Positions 11,754-20,404 are shown, numbered from the stretch's first letter. The stretch: DNA of 40,070 nucleotides from Cellulomonas iranensis NBRC 101100 = JCM 18110 (GCF_001552375.1 NZ_BCRB01000032.1:1-40070), one strand, 5' to 3'. Program-made: numbers and translations. Notes: generated from the sequence alone by a model not told the origin.

Positions 11754-12479
11754 ATGGAGGTGTCGGTGGTGCGCCGCCTCGCGACCGCGCAGAAGTCCGC
11801 ACGGGGCGTGTCCCTCTACTCGCGGCACGTCAACCGCCCGTGGGGTCGTCTGCTCGCGGCCGCGGCCGTCCACCTGGGGCTGTCCGCCCAGACCGTGACC
11901 TACCTCTCCGCCGCCGTGACCGCGACGGCAGCGCTGCTGCTCGCGCTCGTGCCGCCGTCGGTGGCGCTCGGCGCGGGCGTCGCCGTGCTGCTCGCGCTCG
12001 GCTTCGCGCTCGACTCGGCCGACGGGCAGGTCGCCCGGCTCACGGGCACCGGGTCGCTCGCCGGCGAGTGGACCGACCACGTCGTCGACGCCGGGAAGAT
12101 GGTGCTCGTGCACGCCGCGGTGCTCGTCGGCTGGGCCCGCTGGGACGTCGTCGACGGCGCGTGGCTGCTCGTGCCGCTCGCGGCGCAGCTCGTCGCGACC
12201 GTCGGGTTCGCCGGCGGCACGCTCGCCGAGCTGCTGGCCCGCAGCGCCCCGGACGGCGACGACGGGCCCACGGCCCCCCGCCCGCCGTCCACGGCGCGCG
12301 CGCTCGCCCTGCTCCCCGCCGACTACGGCGTGCTGTGCTGGACGTTCGCGCTGTGGGGCGCGGGCACGGCGTTCCGCTGGGCGTACGCGACGGTCGTGCT
12401 GCTCACGGCCCTCGTGGTCGTCGCGCTGCTGCGCCGCTGGTTCGCGGGCCTGCGTCGGCTCGCCGGGGCCCGCCCGTGA
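11754..12479 (+). CDS. CDP-alcohol phosphatidyltransferase-family membrane protein
   Basis: A 241-residue polytopic membrane enzyme. The CDP-alcohol phosphotransferase signature D-x2-D-G-x2-A-R-x8-G-x3-D-x3-D is complete in [18 protein letters not shown] and EWTDHVVD (about residues 86-111). The family moves a phospho-alcohol from a CDP-linked donor to a lipid or polyol acceptor at the membrane. AGGGAGG 6 nt before the ATG supports the start. The gene overlaps the flippase gene by GTGA, so the two are translationally coupled. This context suggests a role in glycan decoration or lipid supply rather than general phospholipid synthesis, but donor and acceptor are unknown. Confidence 0.85.
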   Translation: MEVSVVRRLATAQKSARGVSLYSRHVNRPWGRLLAAAAVHLGLSAQTVTYLSAAVTATAALLLALVPPSVALGAGVAVLLALGFALDSADGQVARLTGTGSLAGEWTDHVVDAGKMVLVHAAVLVGWARWDVVDGAWLLVPLAAQLVATVGFAGGTLAELLARSAPDGDDGPTAPRPPSTARALALLPADYGVLCWTFALWGAGTAFRWAYATVVLLTALVVVALLRRWFAGLRRLAGARP

Positions 12480-13783
12480 CGGAGGCCGCGGGAGCGCGCG
12501 CACGGCTCGGCGGGGTCGCGGCGGTCGCCGACCAGGGCCTGTCGAGCCTCGGCAGCATCGCGCTGCTCGTGCTGGTCGCGCGCCGCTCCCCCGCCGAGTC
12601 CTTCGCCGTCTTCTCGCTCGCGTACGTGGTCTTCACCGTGCTCCTGGGCCTCGTGGCCGCGTACGTCGGCCAGCCGCTCGTGCTCGTGCGCGACCCGGTC
12701 GCGCGGCGCCAGGCCGCGGGCGACGCGCTCGCCGCCACCGCCGCCGTCGCGCTCGCGCTCGGCGCCGCCGCCGTCGCGGCGGGGCTCGCCGTCGGGGGCG
12801 GCACCGCGCACACGTTCGCCGCGCTCGGCGCGGTGCTCGTCGTGCTGCTCACGGTCGAGGTCGCGCGGTACGCGTTCGCGGCCGCGCGCGAGCCGCACCT
12901 CGCGCTCGCGGTCGACGCCACCAAGGTCGCCGTGCTCGTCGCCGTGCTCGCGCTCGTGCCCACCCCGACGCCCGCCGCCGCGGTGCTCGCCTGGGGCGCG
13001 GCGTACGTCCCCGCGCTGGTCGTCGCGCTCGCCCTGCTCGCGCGCCGCGTCGCCCGGCCCCGGCGCCCGTTCGCGGCCCTGGTCGCGCGCGACCACCTGG
13101 GACGACGCTTCGCGACCGAGTTCGCCGTCGGCAACGGCTCGAGCCAGCTGACCGTCCTGGGGCTCGGCACGTTCGGCACCCCCGCGGCCGTCGGCGCCCT
13201 GCGGGGCGCGTCGACCGTGTTCGGGCCGCTCAACGTGCTGCTCACCGCGTCGACGTCGTTCGGGCCGCCCTACGTCGGGCGGCTGGTCGGCGCCCGCGCC
13301 CGGGTCCGGGCGGCGGCACGGCTCGGCGGCGCGCTCGCGGTAGTCGCCGGGCTGTGGGGCCTGACGGTGCAGCTGCTGCCCGCGTCCGTGGGCCGGCAGG
13401 TGCTGGGCGACACGTGGCAGCACGCGCACGCGCTGTTCCCGGCGACCACCGCGCAGTACGTCGCGATGGCCCTCGGCTCGGCCGGCATCCTCGCGCTGCG
13501 CGTCGTCGCACCGCGCGCGACGCTCGCGATCCAGGTCGTGTTCTCGGCCACGACCGTCGTGCTCGTCGTCGCCGGCTACCTCGTCGGCGGCGTGCTCGGC
13601 GCGGCCTGGGGCCTCGCGCTCGGCTCGGCGCTCAAGGCCGTCGCGCTGTGGGTGCGCGCCGCACGGCTGCGGGGCTCGGCCCTGCCGGACGACCTCGCCG
13701 CGCCCACCGACCGCGACGGCACGGCGCCGCGCGCAGCGACCGTCGGCGCGGCCTCGTCGGCGTCCGACCAGCGCCGCATCTGA
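12476..13783 (+). CDS. Polysaccharide flippase, Wzx/MATE-like
   Basis: A 435-residue, very hydrophobic polytopic protein with roughly 12 predicted helices (for example [48 protein letters not shown]). Short Arg-rich loops fit the MOP/Wzx fold that moves undecaprenyl-linked repeat units across the membrane. Sequence identity to named Wzx cannot be judged by eye, so the call rests on topology and place. The GTG overlaps the preceding stop as GTGA. The C-terminal tail (after about residue 400) is polar, low-complexity and Ala/Asp/Arg-rich. Its last 208 bp are antisense to the 3' end of the polymerase gene. Confidence 0.78.
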   Translation: MTEAAGARARLGGVAAVADQGLSSLGSIALLVLVARRSPAESFAVFSLAYVVFTVLLGLVAAYVGQPLVLVRDPVARRQAAGDALAATAAVALALGAAAVAAGLAVGGGTAHTFAALGAVLVVLLTVEVARYAFAAAREPHLALAVDATKVAVLVAVLALVPTPTPAAAVLAWGAAYVPALVVALALLARRVARPRRPFAALVARDHLGRRFATEFAVGNGSSQLTVLGLGTFGTPAAVGALRGASTVFGPLNVLLTASTSFGPPYVGRLVGARARVRAAARLGGALAVVAGLWGLTVQLLPASVGRQVLGDTWQHAHALFPATTAQYVAMALGSAGILALRVVAPRATLAIQVVFSATTVVLVVAGYLVGGVLGAAWGLALGSALKAVALWVRAARLRGSALPDDLAAPTDRDGTAPRAATVGAASSASDQRRI

Positions 13784-15276
13784 CGGTCCCAGAGCACCAG
13801 CACCAGGCCGCACGCCGCGAGGATCGCGAGCCGCCCCATGGCCTGCAGCAGCGACCCCCGCAGCAGGATGAACGCGTACCCGGCGACCACGGGCACGACG
13901 ACGAGGACCGGGTCGCTCACACGCGCGCGCCGGAGCGCCACGAGGTAGCGGCGGTCCGCGCGCGCCGCGGCGAGGCCCAGCGCCGCCGACCCGAGGACGA
14001 CCGCGACCCAGCCGCCGTCGACCCACAGCTCCGCCCACCACGGCGACGACAGGTTGGTGTTGACCGTGCCCATCCACTCGCCCACCAGGACCCCGGTGTC
14101 CTGCGCCTTGCCGGGCCAGACCTGCCGCGGCACGAAGAACAGCACGGCGCCGAGCAGCTGCCGCCCACCCGTGTGACCCTCGCCGACCTGCGTGTACGTC
14201 ACGGTGTTGGCGACCATGACCATCTGGTCGAAGTCCTTCATCGCCATGGTCGTGAGCACCGACTGCGACTCCAGGGGCCGGTACCCCGCCTCGTCGTAGC
14301 GGAACCGGTCGGCGTAGGGGAAGACGACGACCGCCGCGACCAGGCCGCCGACCAGGACGGTCCGGTACCAGCCGCGCCGCGCACCGACCAGCACGAACAC
14401 GGTCGACAGCAGCACGGTGAGCGCCCAGTAGCGCGGGTTCGAGACGGGGTTGTTGACGACGACGTTCGCGCCGAGCAGCGCGAGCCAGGTGCCCACGAGC
14501 ACGACGGACCGACGAGCCGGCCGCACCGTCAGCAGCACCCGCGTCAGCGCCAGGAGCATCACGAGCACCGGCATCGTGCCGCCGCCCCGCAGCAGCGCAG
14601 ACCCCACCTGCGAGCCCGCGTCGGCCAGGCCCGCCGCGCCGATGCTCTCGCTGATCGCCTGCCGCGACGAGAAGAAGGTCGCGGGCCCGCCGAGCCGGAC
14701 CACGAGCACCACGCTCACGAGCAGCGCGACCGCCGAGCCCGCGACGAGCAGGCGGTAGGGCCGCAGGTCCGACGGCGGTCCGGTCACGGCGCGGCCGCGG
14801 GGGGACGACGGCGCGGCCGGCGCCACGCGCGCCGCGACCGCGCCGTCCGCGTCCGTCGAGCCGCGTGCACCGGACGCGGCCGGGCGACGACGTGCCACGA
14901 CGAGCTCCGCGACGTCGAAGGCGACGCACCCGACCAGCACGAGCAGGATCGCGGTCGTCAGGTGGTCGCGCGTGCCGACGAACAGCGTGGGGAACTGCCC
15001 GATGACCAGCTGCGCGAGCGGCGCGATCCCCATCGCGGTGTACACGAACAGCCAGAACGCCCCCTGCAGCGGGCGCGTGAGCCCGCGCAGCAGCACGAAC
15101 GCCAGACGCGTGCCGGCGTACGCCGTGAGGAGCAGCTGCAGGACGAACGCGAGGTCGCGCTCGCCGGTGCCGCGCTGCAGCCCGACGACGACGGGGAGCA
15201 TGCCGCCCAGCACGACCACCAGCGGGGCCGCCCACCACTGCCGCAGGTCGCCCGCCTGCGACGAGCCCGCGCTCAC
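13576..15276 (-). CDS. Polysaccharide polymerase, Wzy/O-antigen-ligase-like membrane protein
   Basis: A 566-residue polytopic protein with about 11-12 hydrophobic segments ([68 protein letters not shown]). A large periplasmic-type loop near residues 325-400 contains YADRFRYDEAGYRP and QVGEGHTGGRQL. This layout fits oligosaccharide repeat-unit polymerases. The GTG at 15276 is preceded by a weak GGGTGAGAG ribosome site. The C-terminal tail after about residue 500 is Ala/Ser/Arg-rich and overlaps the convergent flippase gene by 208 bp. Assignment as Wzy rests on topology, loop and cluster position. Confidence 0.75.
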   Translation of the reverse strand: MSAGSSQAGDLRQWWAAPLVVVLGGMLPVVVGLQRGTGERDLAFVLQLLLTAYAGTRLAFVLLRGLTRPLQGAFWLFVYTAMGIAPLAQLVIGQFPTLFVGTRDHLTTAILLVLVGCVAFDVAELVVARRRPAASGARGSTDADGAVAARVAPAAPSSPRGRAVTGPPSDLRPYRLLVAGSAVALLVSVVLVVRLGGPATFFSSRQAISESIGAAGLADAGSQVGSALLRGGGTMPVLVMLLALTRVLLTVRPARRSVVLVGTWLALLGANVVVNNPVSNPRYWALTVLLSTVFVLVGARRGWYRTVLVGGLVAAVVVFPYADRFRYDEAGYRPLESQSVLTTMAMKDFDQMVMVANTVTYTQVGEGHTGGRQLLGAVLFFVPRQVWPGKAQDTGVLVGEWMGTVNTNLSSPWWAELWVDGGWVAVVLGSAALGLAAARADRRYLVALRRARVSDPVLVVVPVVAGYAFILLRGSLLQAMGRLAILAACGLVLVLWDRQMRRWSDADEAAPTVAARGAVPSRSVGAARSSGRAEPRSRAARTHSATALSAEPSARPQAAPSTPPTR

Positions 15277-15282
15277 GGTCTC

Positions 15283-15327
15283 TCACCCGCCGAGGCGCTC
15301 CCGGCGCCGCTCGGCGAGCGGTAGCGT
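15283..15327 (+). promoter_or_regulatory. TCACCCG box and TAGCGT -10 for the GT4 gene
   Basis: TCACCC at 15283-15288 is 33 bp upstream of TAGCGT (15322-15327), which lies 59 nt before the GTG at 15387. The spacing repeats that seen at 11662 and 24553. On the other strand, however, the same bases are part of the ribosome site of the polymerase gene, so this copy is the weakest. Confidence 0.3.
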
Positions 15328-15386
15328 GACGCGCGGCCGGCGCGACCCCGTGCTCGGCACCCCCCTCGAGCAGGAGCGACGCCGAC

Positions 15387-16568
15387 GTGCCGACCGCCAG
15401 GACGACCGACCCCGCCGCGACCGTCGAGGGGCTGCGGGTGCTCCACGTCGTCACGCTGCACACGCCGGAGAACGCGTTCGGCGGCCCCACGCGCGTGGCG
15501 CTCAACCTCGCGCGCGGCCTCAACGCGCGCGGCGGCCGTGCGCGGCTGGTCGCGCTCGCCGACGGCTTCGACGACCTCCCGGACGCGGTCGAGGACGTGC
15601 CGGCGCGGCTCTACCGGCGCCGGCGCCTCGCGCCCGCCCTGGAGGTCAGCGGCATCACGTCGATCGCGCTGGGCGCGGACCTGCCGCGCCTGGTGCGGCG
15701 GGCCGACGTGGTGCACGTGCACCTCATGCGCGACCTCGTGACGCTGCCCGCCGCCGCGGTGGCGCTCGCCGCGGGCGCACCGCTCGTCGTGCAGACGCAC
15801 GGCATGGTGGACCCGAGCAGCAAGCCGCTCGCGCGGTTCTTCGACGCGCTCGTCGTGCGCCGCGTGCTCCGCCGCGCGGACGTCCTGCTGCACCTCACGG
15901 ACGAGGAGCGCGACGACGTCCGCGCGACCGCGCGCACCGCGCTGCCGCACGCACGACGCCTGGTCAACGGGGTCGAGCTGCAGCCCCGCCGGCCGCTGCC
16001 GCAGGCCCCGCGCGTGCTGTACCTGGCCCGGCTGCAGGACCGCAAGCGTCCCGAGGACTTCGTGCGCTGCATGCCGGCCGTGCTGGCGCAGCACCCCGGC
16101 GCGCGGTTCGTGCTCGCCGGCTCGGACTCCGGGGCGCTGGCACGCACGCTCGCGGTCGCCGACGAGCTGGGCGTGCGCGACTCCCTCGACGTGCTGGGCG
16201 GCCTGCCGCACGACGAGGCGCTCGCCGAGCTCGCGCGCGCGAGCGTCTACGTCCTGCCGTCCGTCGGCGAGACGTTCCCGGTCTCGGTCCTCGAGGCCAT
16301 GGCGTGCGGCGTGCCGGCGGTCGTCACGTCGTCGAACGGCCTCGCGCCGGACGTCGCCGAGGCGGGCGCGGGCGCCGTGGGCGACGACGTCCCGACGCTC
16401 GCCGCGGCCGTCGCGCGGCTCCTCGACGCCGACGCGAACGACGCGGCGTCCCGCGCGGCGCACGCGCTGGTGGCGGCGCGCTACTCGATCGACGCGGTGG
16501 TCGACGAGCTGGCGCACGCCTACGCCGACGCGCGCGCGGCTCATCCCGCGCGCCGCGCGACGGCCTGA
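15387..16568 (+). CDS. GT4-family glycosyltransferase
   Basis: A 393-residue GT-B retaining glycosyltransferase. The N-terminal domain has LRVLHVVTLHTPENAFGGP followed by TRVALNLARGL, with VVHVHLMRDL and VVQTHGMVDPSSKPLARFF further on. The C-terminal domain shows VLYLARLQDRKRPEDFV and the GT4 signature VYVLPSVGETFPVSVLEAMACGVP with the E-x7-E pattern. It should transfer a sugar from a nucleotide donor to the growing lipid-linked unit in the cytoplasm. GTG start; AGGAG lies 11 nt upstream, slightly long. The 3' end overlaps the convergent GT2 gene by 28 bp (16541-16568). Donor and linkage are unknown. Confidence 0.9.
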   Translation: MPTARTTDPAATVEGLRVLHVVTLHTPENAFGGPTRVALNLARGLNARGGRARLVALADGFDDLPDAVEDVPARLYRRRRLAPALEVSGITSIALGADLPRLVRRADVVHVHLMRDLVTLPAAAVALAAGAPLVVQTHGMVDPSSKPLARFFDALVVRRVLRRADVLLHLTDEERDDVRATARTALPHARRLVNGVELQPRRPLPQAPRVLYLARLQDRKRPEDFVRCMPAVLAQHPGARFVLAGSDSGALARTLAVADELGVRDSLDVLGGLPHDEALAELARASVYVLPSVGETFPVSVLEAMACGVPAVVTSSNGLAPDVAEAGAGAVGDDVPTLAAAVARLLDADANDAASRAAHALVAARYSIDAVVDELAHAYADARAAHPARRATA

Positions 16569-17398
16569 TCGGCCCGCTCGAGCTCGCGGACCTTCACGCC
16601 GATCTGCCAGTAGTACGTCGCGAGCGCGACGGCGTAGTCGAAGCCGGCGCGGCCGTCGAGGAACCCGCGGCGCGCGACGAACGCGTACACGAAGAACGCG
16701 AGCGGCTTGAACGGCACGCGGTCGAACAGCGCGCCCTTGGCGGTGCGGCGCGCGGCCACGTCCGCGCGCAGGGCGGCGTGACGGCGCAGGTACGCCTCCC
16801 AGTCGGAGTAGCGGTTGTGCCGGTCGAACCAGCTCGCGACCGGGTCGCGGTCGTCGTGCACGACGCGGTGCCGCAGAGCGCCGACCGTGCCCGTGGTCTC
16901 GGGCTGGTAGTGACCCTCGACCTCCCGGATGCCGGGCGCGTCGAGGTCGCCGACCTCGGGGAACGCGCACCGCCGCCGGTCGAGCAGCGAGCGCTTCGTG
17001 ACGCGGTGGCCGTGCCGCAGGTACCGCCCCGCGAACCGGTACAGCAGGGCGACGTCGTACGCGCCGTGCTCGTCGACGCGCCCGGACCGCACGAGCGCCG
17101 CGATCTCGTCGACCAGCGCGGGTGACGGGAACTCGTCGGCGTCGAGGAGCAGCACCCAGTCGTGCCGCACGCCCGCGTGCTCGAGCGACCACTGCTTCTT
17201 CTTGGGGTAGCCGCCGTCCCACGTGAACGGCACGACGCGCGCGCCGTGCTCGACCGCGATCTCGGCCGTGCGGTCCGTGCTGCCGGAGTCCACGACGACC
17301 ACGTCGTCGAAGCGCTCGAGCCGGCGCAGGCTGTTGCCGAGCGTCGCCTCCTCGTTGCGCGTCAGCACGATCACGCTCACCGGGACGTCCCCGCTCAT
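16541..17398 (-). CDS. GT2-family glycosyltransferase (WaaE/KdtX-like)
   Basis: A 285-residue GT-A enzyme. SVIVLTRNEEATLGNSLRRL and VVVVDSGSTDRTAEIA at the N-terminus and LLLDADEFPS with the metal-binding DxD are typical GT2 motifs. The YPKKKQWSLEHA block and the later HYQPETTGTVGALRHRVVHDDRD segment match the WaaE/KdtX-like subfamily used in LPS core and EPS synthesis. The C-terminus (FKPLAFFVYAFVARRGFLDGRAGF) is amphipathic and probably membrane-associated. ATG at 17398 is preferred; an in-frame GTG lies three codons earlier at 17407. It diverges from the Wzc gene across a 175-bp regulatory gap. Confidence 0.88.
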   Translation of the reverse strand: MSGDVPVSVIVLTRNEEATLGNSLRRLERFDDVVVVDSGSTDRTAEIAVEHGARVVPFTWDGGYPKKKQWSLEHAGVRHDWVLLLDADEFPSPALVDEIAALVRSGRVDEHGAYDVALLYRFAGRYLRHGHRVTKRSLLDRRRCAFPEVGDLDAPGIREVEGHYQPETTGTVGALRHRVVHDDRDPVASWFDRHNRYSDWEAYLRRHAALRADVAARRTAKGALFDRVPFKPLAFFVYAFVARRGFLDGRAGFDYAVALATYYWQIGVKVRELERADQAVARRAG

Positions 17399-17442
17399 GC
17401 CCACCACCCGCCTCTCGTCGCGCGCCCATCGTGCCCGACGCG

Positions 17443-17537
17443 GACCCCCATACGGCGCAAAGCGGACAGAATCACCCGCTCGCCGGGGCCCTGCGGAGCG
17501 ACATCACCCGGACGCCGCGGGAGGCCGCCTGTACAGT
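17443..17537 (+). promoter_or_regulatory. Wzc promoter region with two TCACCCG boxes and TACAGT -10
   Basis: TCACCC occurs at 17472-17477 (after AGAA) and 17504-17509 (after ACA), followed by a TACAGT -10 at 17532-17537, 36 nt before the GTG at 17574. The gaps from box to -10 are 54 and 22 bp. GACCC lies 24 bp before the first box, echoing GTCCC 24-25 bp before the boxes at 11662 and 24553. No -35 consensus is seen. Confidence 0.45.
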
Positions 17538-17573
17538 CAAAACCTCCGAAACCCGACGAGAACGGACACCCTC

Positions 17574-19187
17574 GTGGAGATCGCACGCTTCGTCCAGCTG
17601 CTGCGCGCGCGGTGGCTCGCCGTCCTCGCGTGCGTCGCGCTGGGCACCGGCGCCGGGCTCGCCCTGCCGCTGACCATGACCCCCGTGTACGAGGCCCGCG
17701 CGCAGACGTTCATCACGCTCGCTGACGCGTCCGCGCCCGACGCGTCGCTCTTCGCGTCGTCGCAGTTCACCATGAGCCGGCTCAAGTCCTACACGATGCT
17801 CGTCGGGAGCCCGGGGGTGCTGGGGCCCGTCATCGCCGACCTGGGGCTCGGCACGGACGTCGCGACGCTGCGGGACGCCGTCACGGCGAGCAACCCCAGC
17901 GGCTCGTTCATCATCTCGGTGACCGCGCAGTCCGGGGACCCGGCGACGGCCGCCGCGATCGCGAACGCCGTGTCCGAGCGTCTGGGCACCGCGATCGAGG
18001 ACCTCGAGGCGTCGTCCGCGGGTGCGCAGGTCTCGGCGCAGGTGGTGCGGGAGGCCGAGCCGCCCGCCTCGCCGACGTCGCCGCGGCGCAAGCTCGCGCT
18101 CGCGCTGGGGCTGCTGGCCGGGCTCGCCGTCGGGCTCGGGCTCGCGGCGGCGCGCCAGCAGCTCGACCGTTCCGTGCGCACCGCCGAGCACCTCAAGCAG
18201 GTCACGGGCGCCGGCGTCCTGACCGAGGTGCCCCTCGACCCGTCGATCGCGGGCGTGACGCGCTCGCTGTCCGTCACGGAGTCGTTCCGCACGCTGCGCG
18301 CGAGCCTGCGCTTCGTCGACGTCGACCACCCGCCCCGCGTCATCGCGGTCTCGTCGGCGGTGGTCGCCGAGGGCAAGACCTCGACGGCGGTGAACCTCGC
18401 CGCGTCGCTCGCCGCGAGCGGCAGCACGGTGTGCCTGGTCGACGCCGACCTGCGCCGGCCGGGGGTGTCGCAGCACATCGGCATCCTCGACTCCGTGGGG
18501 CTCTCCGACACCCTCATCGGGGAGTACCCGCTGGACGACGTGCTGGTCGACTGGGAGGACGGCGTCACGGTGCTGCCCGCCGGCACGCTGCCGCCCGACC
18601 CCGCGGCGCTGCTCGGCTCGCAGGCGATGACGGCGACGGTCGCCGCGCTGCACGAGCGCTTCGACTTCGTCATCCTCGACACGCCGCCCCTCACGCCCGT
18701 CGTCGACGGCGCGGTGCTCGGCGCCCTCGCCGACGGCACGATCCTGGTGGTGCGGCACGGCAGCACCGACGCCGCGGCCGTCGCGCGTGCCGCCGAGACG
18801 CTCGACGACGCCGGCGCGCGGCTGCTGGGCACGGTCCTCAACCGCGTGCCGCGCACGCGGCGGCGCCGCGCCGAGTACTCGTACGTGCCGCGCACACGGA
18901 CGGGCCCCGGCCCCGCACGGCACGCGGACGGCGCACGCGCGGACGACGCGGCCGAGGGCGCTGCGGCCGAGGGTGCTGCGGCCGGGGCGCCGGACGGTGC
19001 CGCGGCGAGCTCGCCGGACGACGCGACCCGCTCGCTCGCGCCCGACGACGTGGCCCCCTCGCCCGCGCCGGACGACGCCGAGCAGGAGCACGCCGCGCAG
19101 GAGCACACTGAGCAGGAGCACACCCCGCGGGCCGCGACGACGCAGCACCGCACCCCGCGCGCCGCGGCCGGCGCCGCCCGGCCGTGA
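17574..19187 (+). CDS. Polysaccharide co-polymerase / BY-kinase (Wzc-like)
   Basis: A 537-residue fusion of a Wzz-type chain-length regulator and a cytoplasmic tyrosine autokinase that controls polymer length and export. Membrane helix 1 is at about 12-31, an extracytoplasmic domain follows, and helix 2 is at about 171-192. The kinase carries Walker A SSAVVAEGKTST (about 260), Walker A' VCLVDADLRRPG and Walker B FDFVILDTPP (about 365). BY-kinases usually end in a Tyr-rich cluster; here only EYSY (about 436) precedes a tail of about 100 residues, almost Tyr-free and rich in Ala/Asp/Glu/His. That tail is built partly from 15-bp repeats. The ribosome site is weak. The Wzb-like phosphatase overlaps by GTGA. 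Confidence 0.92.
   Translation: MEIARFVQLLRARWLAVLACVALGTGAGLALPLTMTPVYEARAQTFITLADASAPDASLFASSQFTMSRLKSYTMLVGSPGVLGPVIADLGLGTDVATLRDAVTASNPSGSFIISVTAQSGDPATAAAIANAVSERLGTAIEDLEASSAGAQVSAQVVREAEPPASPTSPRRKLALALGLLAGLAVGLGLAAARQQLDRSVRTAEHLKQVTGAGVLTEVPLDPSIAGVTRSLSVTESFRTLRASLRFVDVDHPPRVIAVSSAVVAEGKTSTAVNLAASLAASGSTVCLVDADLRRPGVSQHIGILDSVGLSDTLIGEYPLDDVLVDWEDGVTVLPAGTLPPDPAALLGSQAMTATVAALHERFDFVILDTPPLTPVVDGAVLGALADGTILVVRHGSTDAAAVARAAETLDDAGARLLGTVLNRVPRTRRRRAEYSYVPRTRTGPGPARHADGARADDAAEGAAAEGAAAGAPDGAAASSPDDATRSLAPDDVAPSPAPDDAEQEHAAQEHTEQEHTPRAATTQHRTPRAAAGAARP
18948..19121 (+). repeat. 15-bp tandem repeats in the Wzc tail
   Basis: Two sets of in-frame 15-bp units lie in the 3' part of the kinase gene. 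At about 18948-18980 the unit encodes AAEGA. At 19080, 19095 and 19110 near-identical 12-bp cores (GAGCAGGAGCAC-like) recur, encoding EQEHA, AQEHT and EQEHT. Such repeats can change copy number by slippage, altering tail length without a frameshift. Confidence 0.6.
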
Positions 19188-19834
19188 CGCGCACCGCGGG
19201 TCCCCTGCGCGTCCTGGTGGTCTGCCGCGCCAACGTGTGCCGCTCGCCCCTCGCGCGCGCGGTGCTCCGGACGTCCCTCGGGGACGGCGTCGACGTGGTC
19301 GCCGCGGGCACGCACGCACCCGTCGGCAGCCCCGCGTGCTCCCTGGTCCGCGCGCGCGTCGAGGCCGAGGCCTGGCTCCCTCCCACCACGGGGGCGCACG
19401 CGGTGACCGTGGCCGACCTGCGGTCGGCGGACCTCGTCCTGGGGGCCGACCGCACCGTGTGCGCCGACGTCATCGCGCTGCTGCCCGCCGCGCGCCCGCG
19501 CGTGTTCACGCTGCGCGAGGCCGGCCCTGTGGCCCGCATCGCGCTGGGGTCGGCCCGCGACGCGGCACGGCCCGCGGGGGCCCGTGAGCTCGTGGGTCGC
19601 ATGCCCGCGGCACGCGCGATCGCCTGGCACGCGGACGCCGCCGCCGCGACGGGCCGGCGACGGCGCGGCGCGGGGCCGGTGCCACCCGAGGGCGCGCGCT
19701 GGGACGTCGCCGACGGGCACCTCGACGACCTCGCGGCCCACGAGCGCACGATCGACGCCGTCGTCGCGGCGTGCCACGACCTGGTGGACGTCCTGGCCCA
19801 CGTGCTCGACGAGGAGCGCGCGGCACGGAGCTGA
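19184..19834 (+). CDS. Low-molecular-weight protein tyrosine phosphatase (Wzb-like)
   Basis: A 216-residue phosphatase. VVCRANVCRSP gives the P-loop C14-x5-R20-S21 of LMW-PTPs, which remove phosphate from Wzc-type kinases. The GTG overlaps the kinase stop by 4 bp, so kinase and phosphatase are coupled. The chain is longer than the usual 150-165 residues, with an Ala/Arg-rich insert before the C-terminal helix. The general-acid loop, normally DP(Y/F), appears as WDVADGH at about 173-179, lacking the Pro. Activity is likely but altered kinetics or specificity are possible. A bidirectional hairpin follows the stop. Confidence 0.85.
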   Translation: MTRTAGPLRVLVVCRANVCRSPLARAVLRTSLGDGVDVVAAGTHAPVGSPACSLVRARVEAEAWLPPTTGAHAVTVADLRSADLVLGADRTVCADVIALLPAARPRVFTLREAGPVARIALGSARDAARPAGARELVGRMPAARAIAWHADAAAATGRRRRGAGPVPPEGARWDVADGHLDDLAAHERTIDAVVAACHDLVDVLAHVLDEERAARS

Positions 19835-19875
19835 CGTCGGAGCCGGAGGATCCCGCGGCCACCCCGCGGCACGAC

Positions 19876-19920
19876 GACGCCCGGCGGGCGGGACCGTCGC
19901 GGCCCCGCCCACCGGGCGTC
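19876..19920. terminator. Bidirectional terminator hairpin
   Basis: GACGCCCGG and GGGCGGG on the left pair with CCCGCCC and CCGGGCGTC on the right, giving 16 bp interrupted by one opposed C/A pair, with an 11-nt loop. It lies between the convergent phosphatase (stop 19834) and lipoprotein (stop 19928) genes and can serve both transcripts. Confidence 0.7.
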
Positions 19921-19927
19921 GCGTGCG

Positions 19928-20404
19928 TCAGCGGCCGGCCTGGTCGACGTACGTCGACAGGTCGGGGCACAGGTGCTCGACCGCGTCCGGCCACTGCGCC
20001 GCGTCCGGGTCGTCGCGCAGCGCCTCGACGAGCACGTCGGCGTCGACCGCCGCGAGGTAGCGCATGCGGGCGCACGCCTCGACGCCCGCCTCGAGCACGG
20101 CCGCCGGGTCGACGCCGTCGGGCACGCGCCCCTCGAGGTACGCGTCCGCCTGGTCGTCGTCGGGCGCGGGCGGCTCGACGGACGTGAGGTCGGGCGGCGG
20201 GGCCGACGGGTCCACCGACGGTGCGGCGGCCGGTCCCGTGGGCGACGCCGAGGGCGCGGCCGACGCCGACGCGCCGTCCGCCGCGTCCCCGGCACCCCCG
20301 GCACCGGGTGCGGGCGTGGCCGCGGTGCACCCGGCGAGCAGACCGCCCGCGAGCGCGAGGACCGCCACCGGTGCGCCGAGCGCGCGGCGCGTCCGGGCGC
20401 TCAC
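19928..20404 (-). CDS. Small secreted lipoprotein, DUF732-like
   Basis: A 158-residue exported lipoprotein: positive N-terminus (MSARTRRALG), hydrophobic core and lipobox LLAGC. A long low-complexity Ala/Pro/Ser/Asp linker follows. A C-terminal helical domain of about 80 residues has two Cys (VEACARMRYLAAVDADVL and EHLCPDL) spaced as in DUF732-like small exported actinobacterial proteins. The GTG overlaps the stop of the large propeller/LamG gene as GTGA, so the two are likely coexpressed and may act together at the cell surface. Function is unknown. Confidence 0.7.
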   Translation of the reverse strand: MSARTRRALGAPVAVLALAGGLLAGCTAATPAPGAGGAGDAADGASASAAPSASPTGPAAAPSVDPSAPPPDLTSVEPPAPDDDQADAYLEGRVPDGVDPAAVLEAGVEACARMRYLAAVDADVLVEALRDDPDAAQWPDAVEHLCPDLSTYVDQAGR

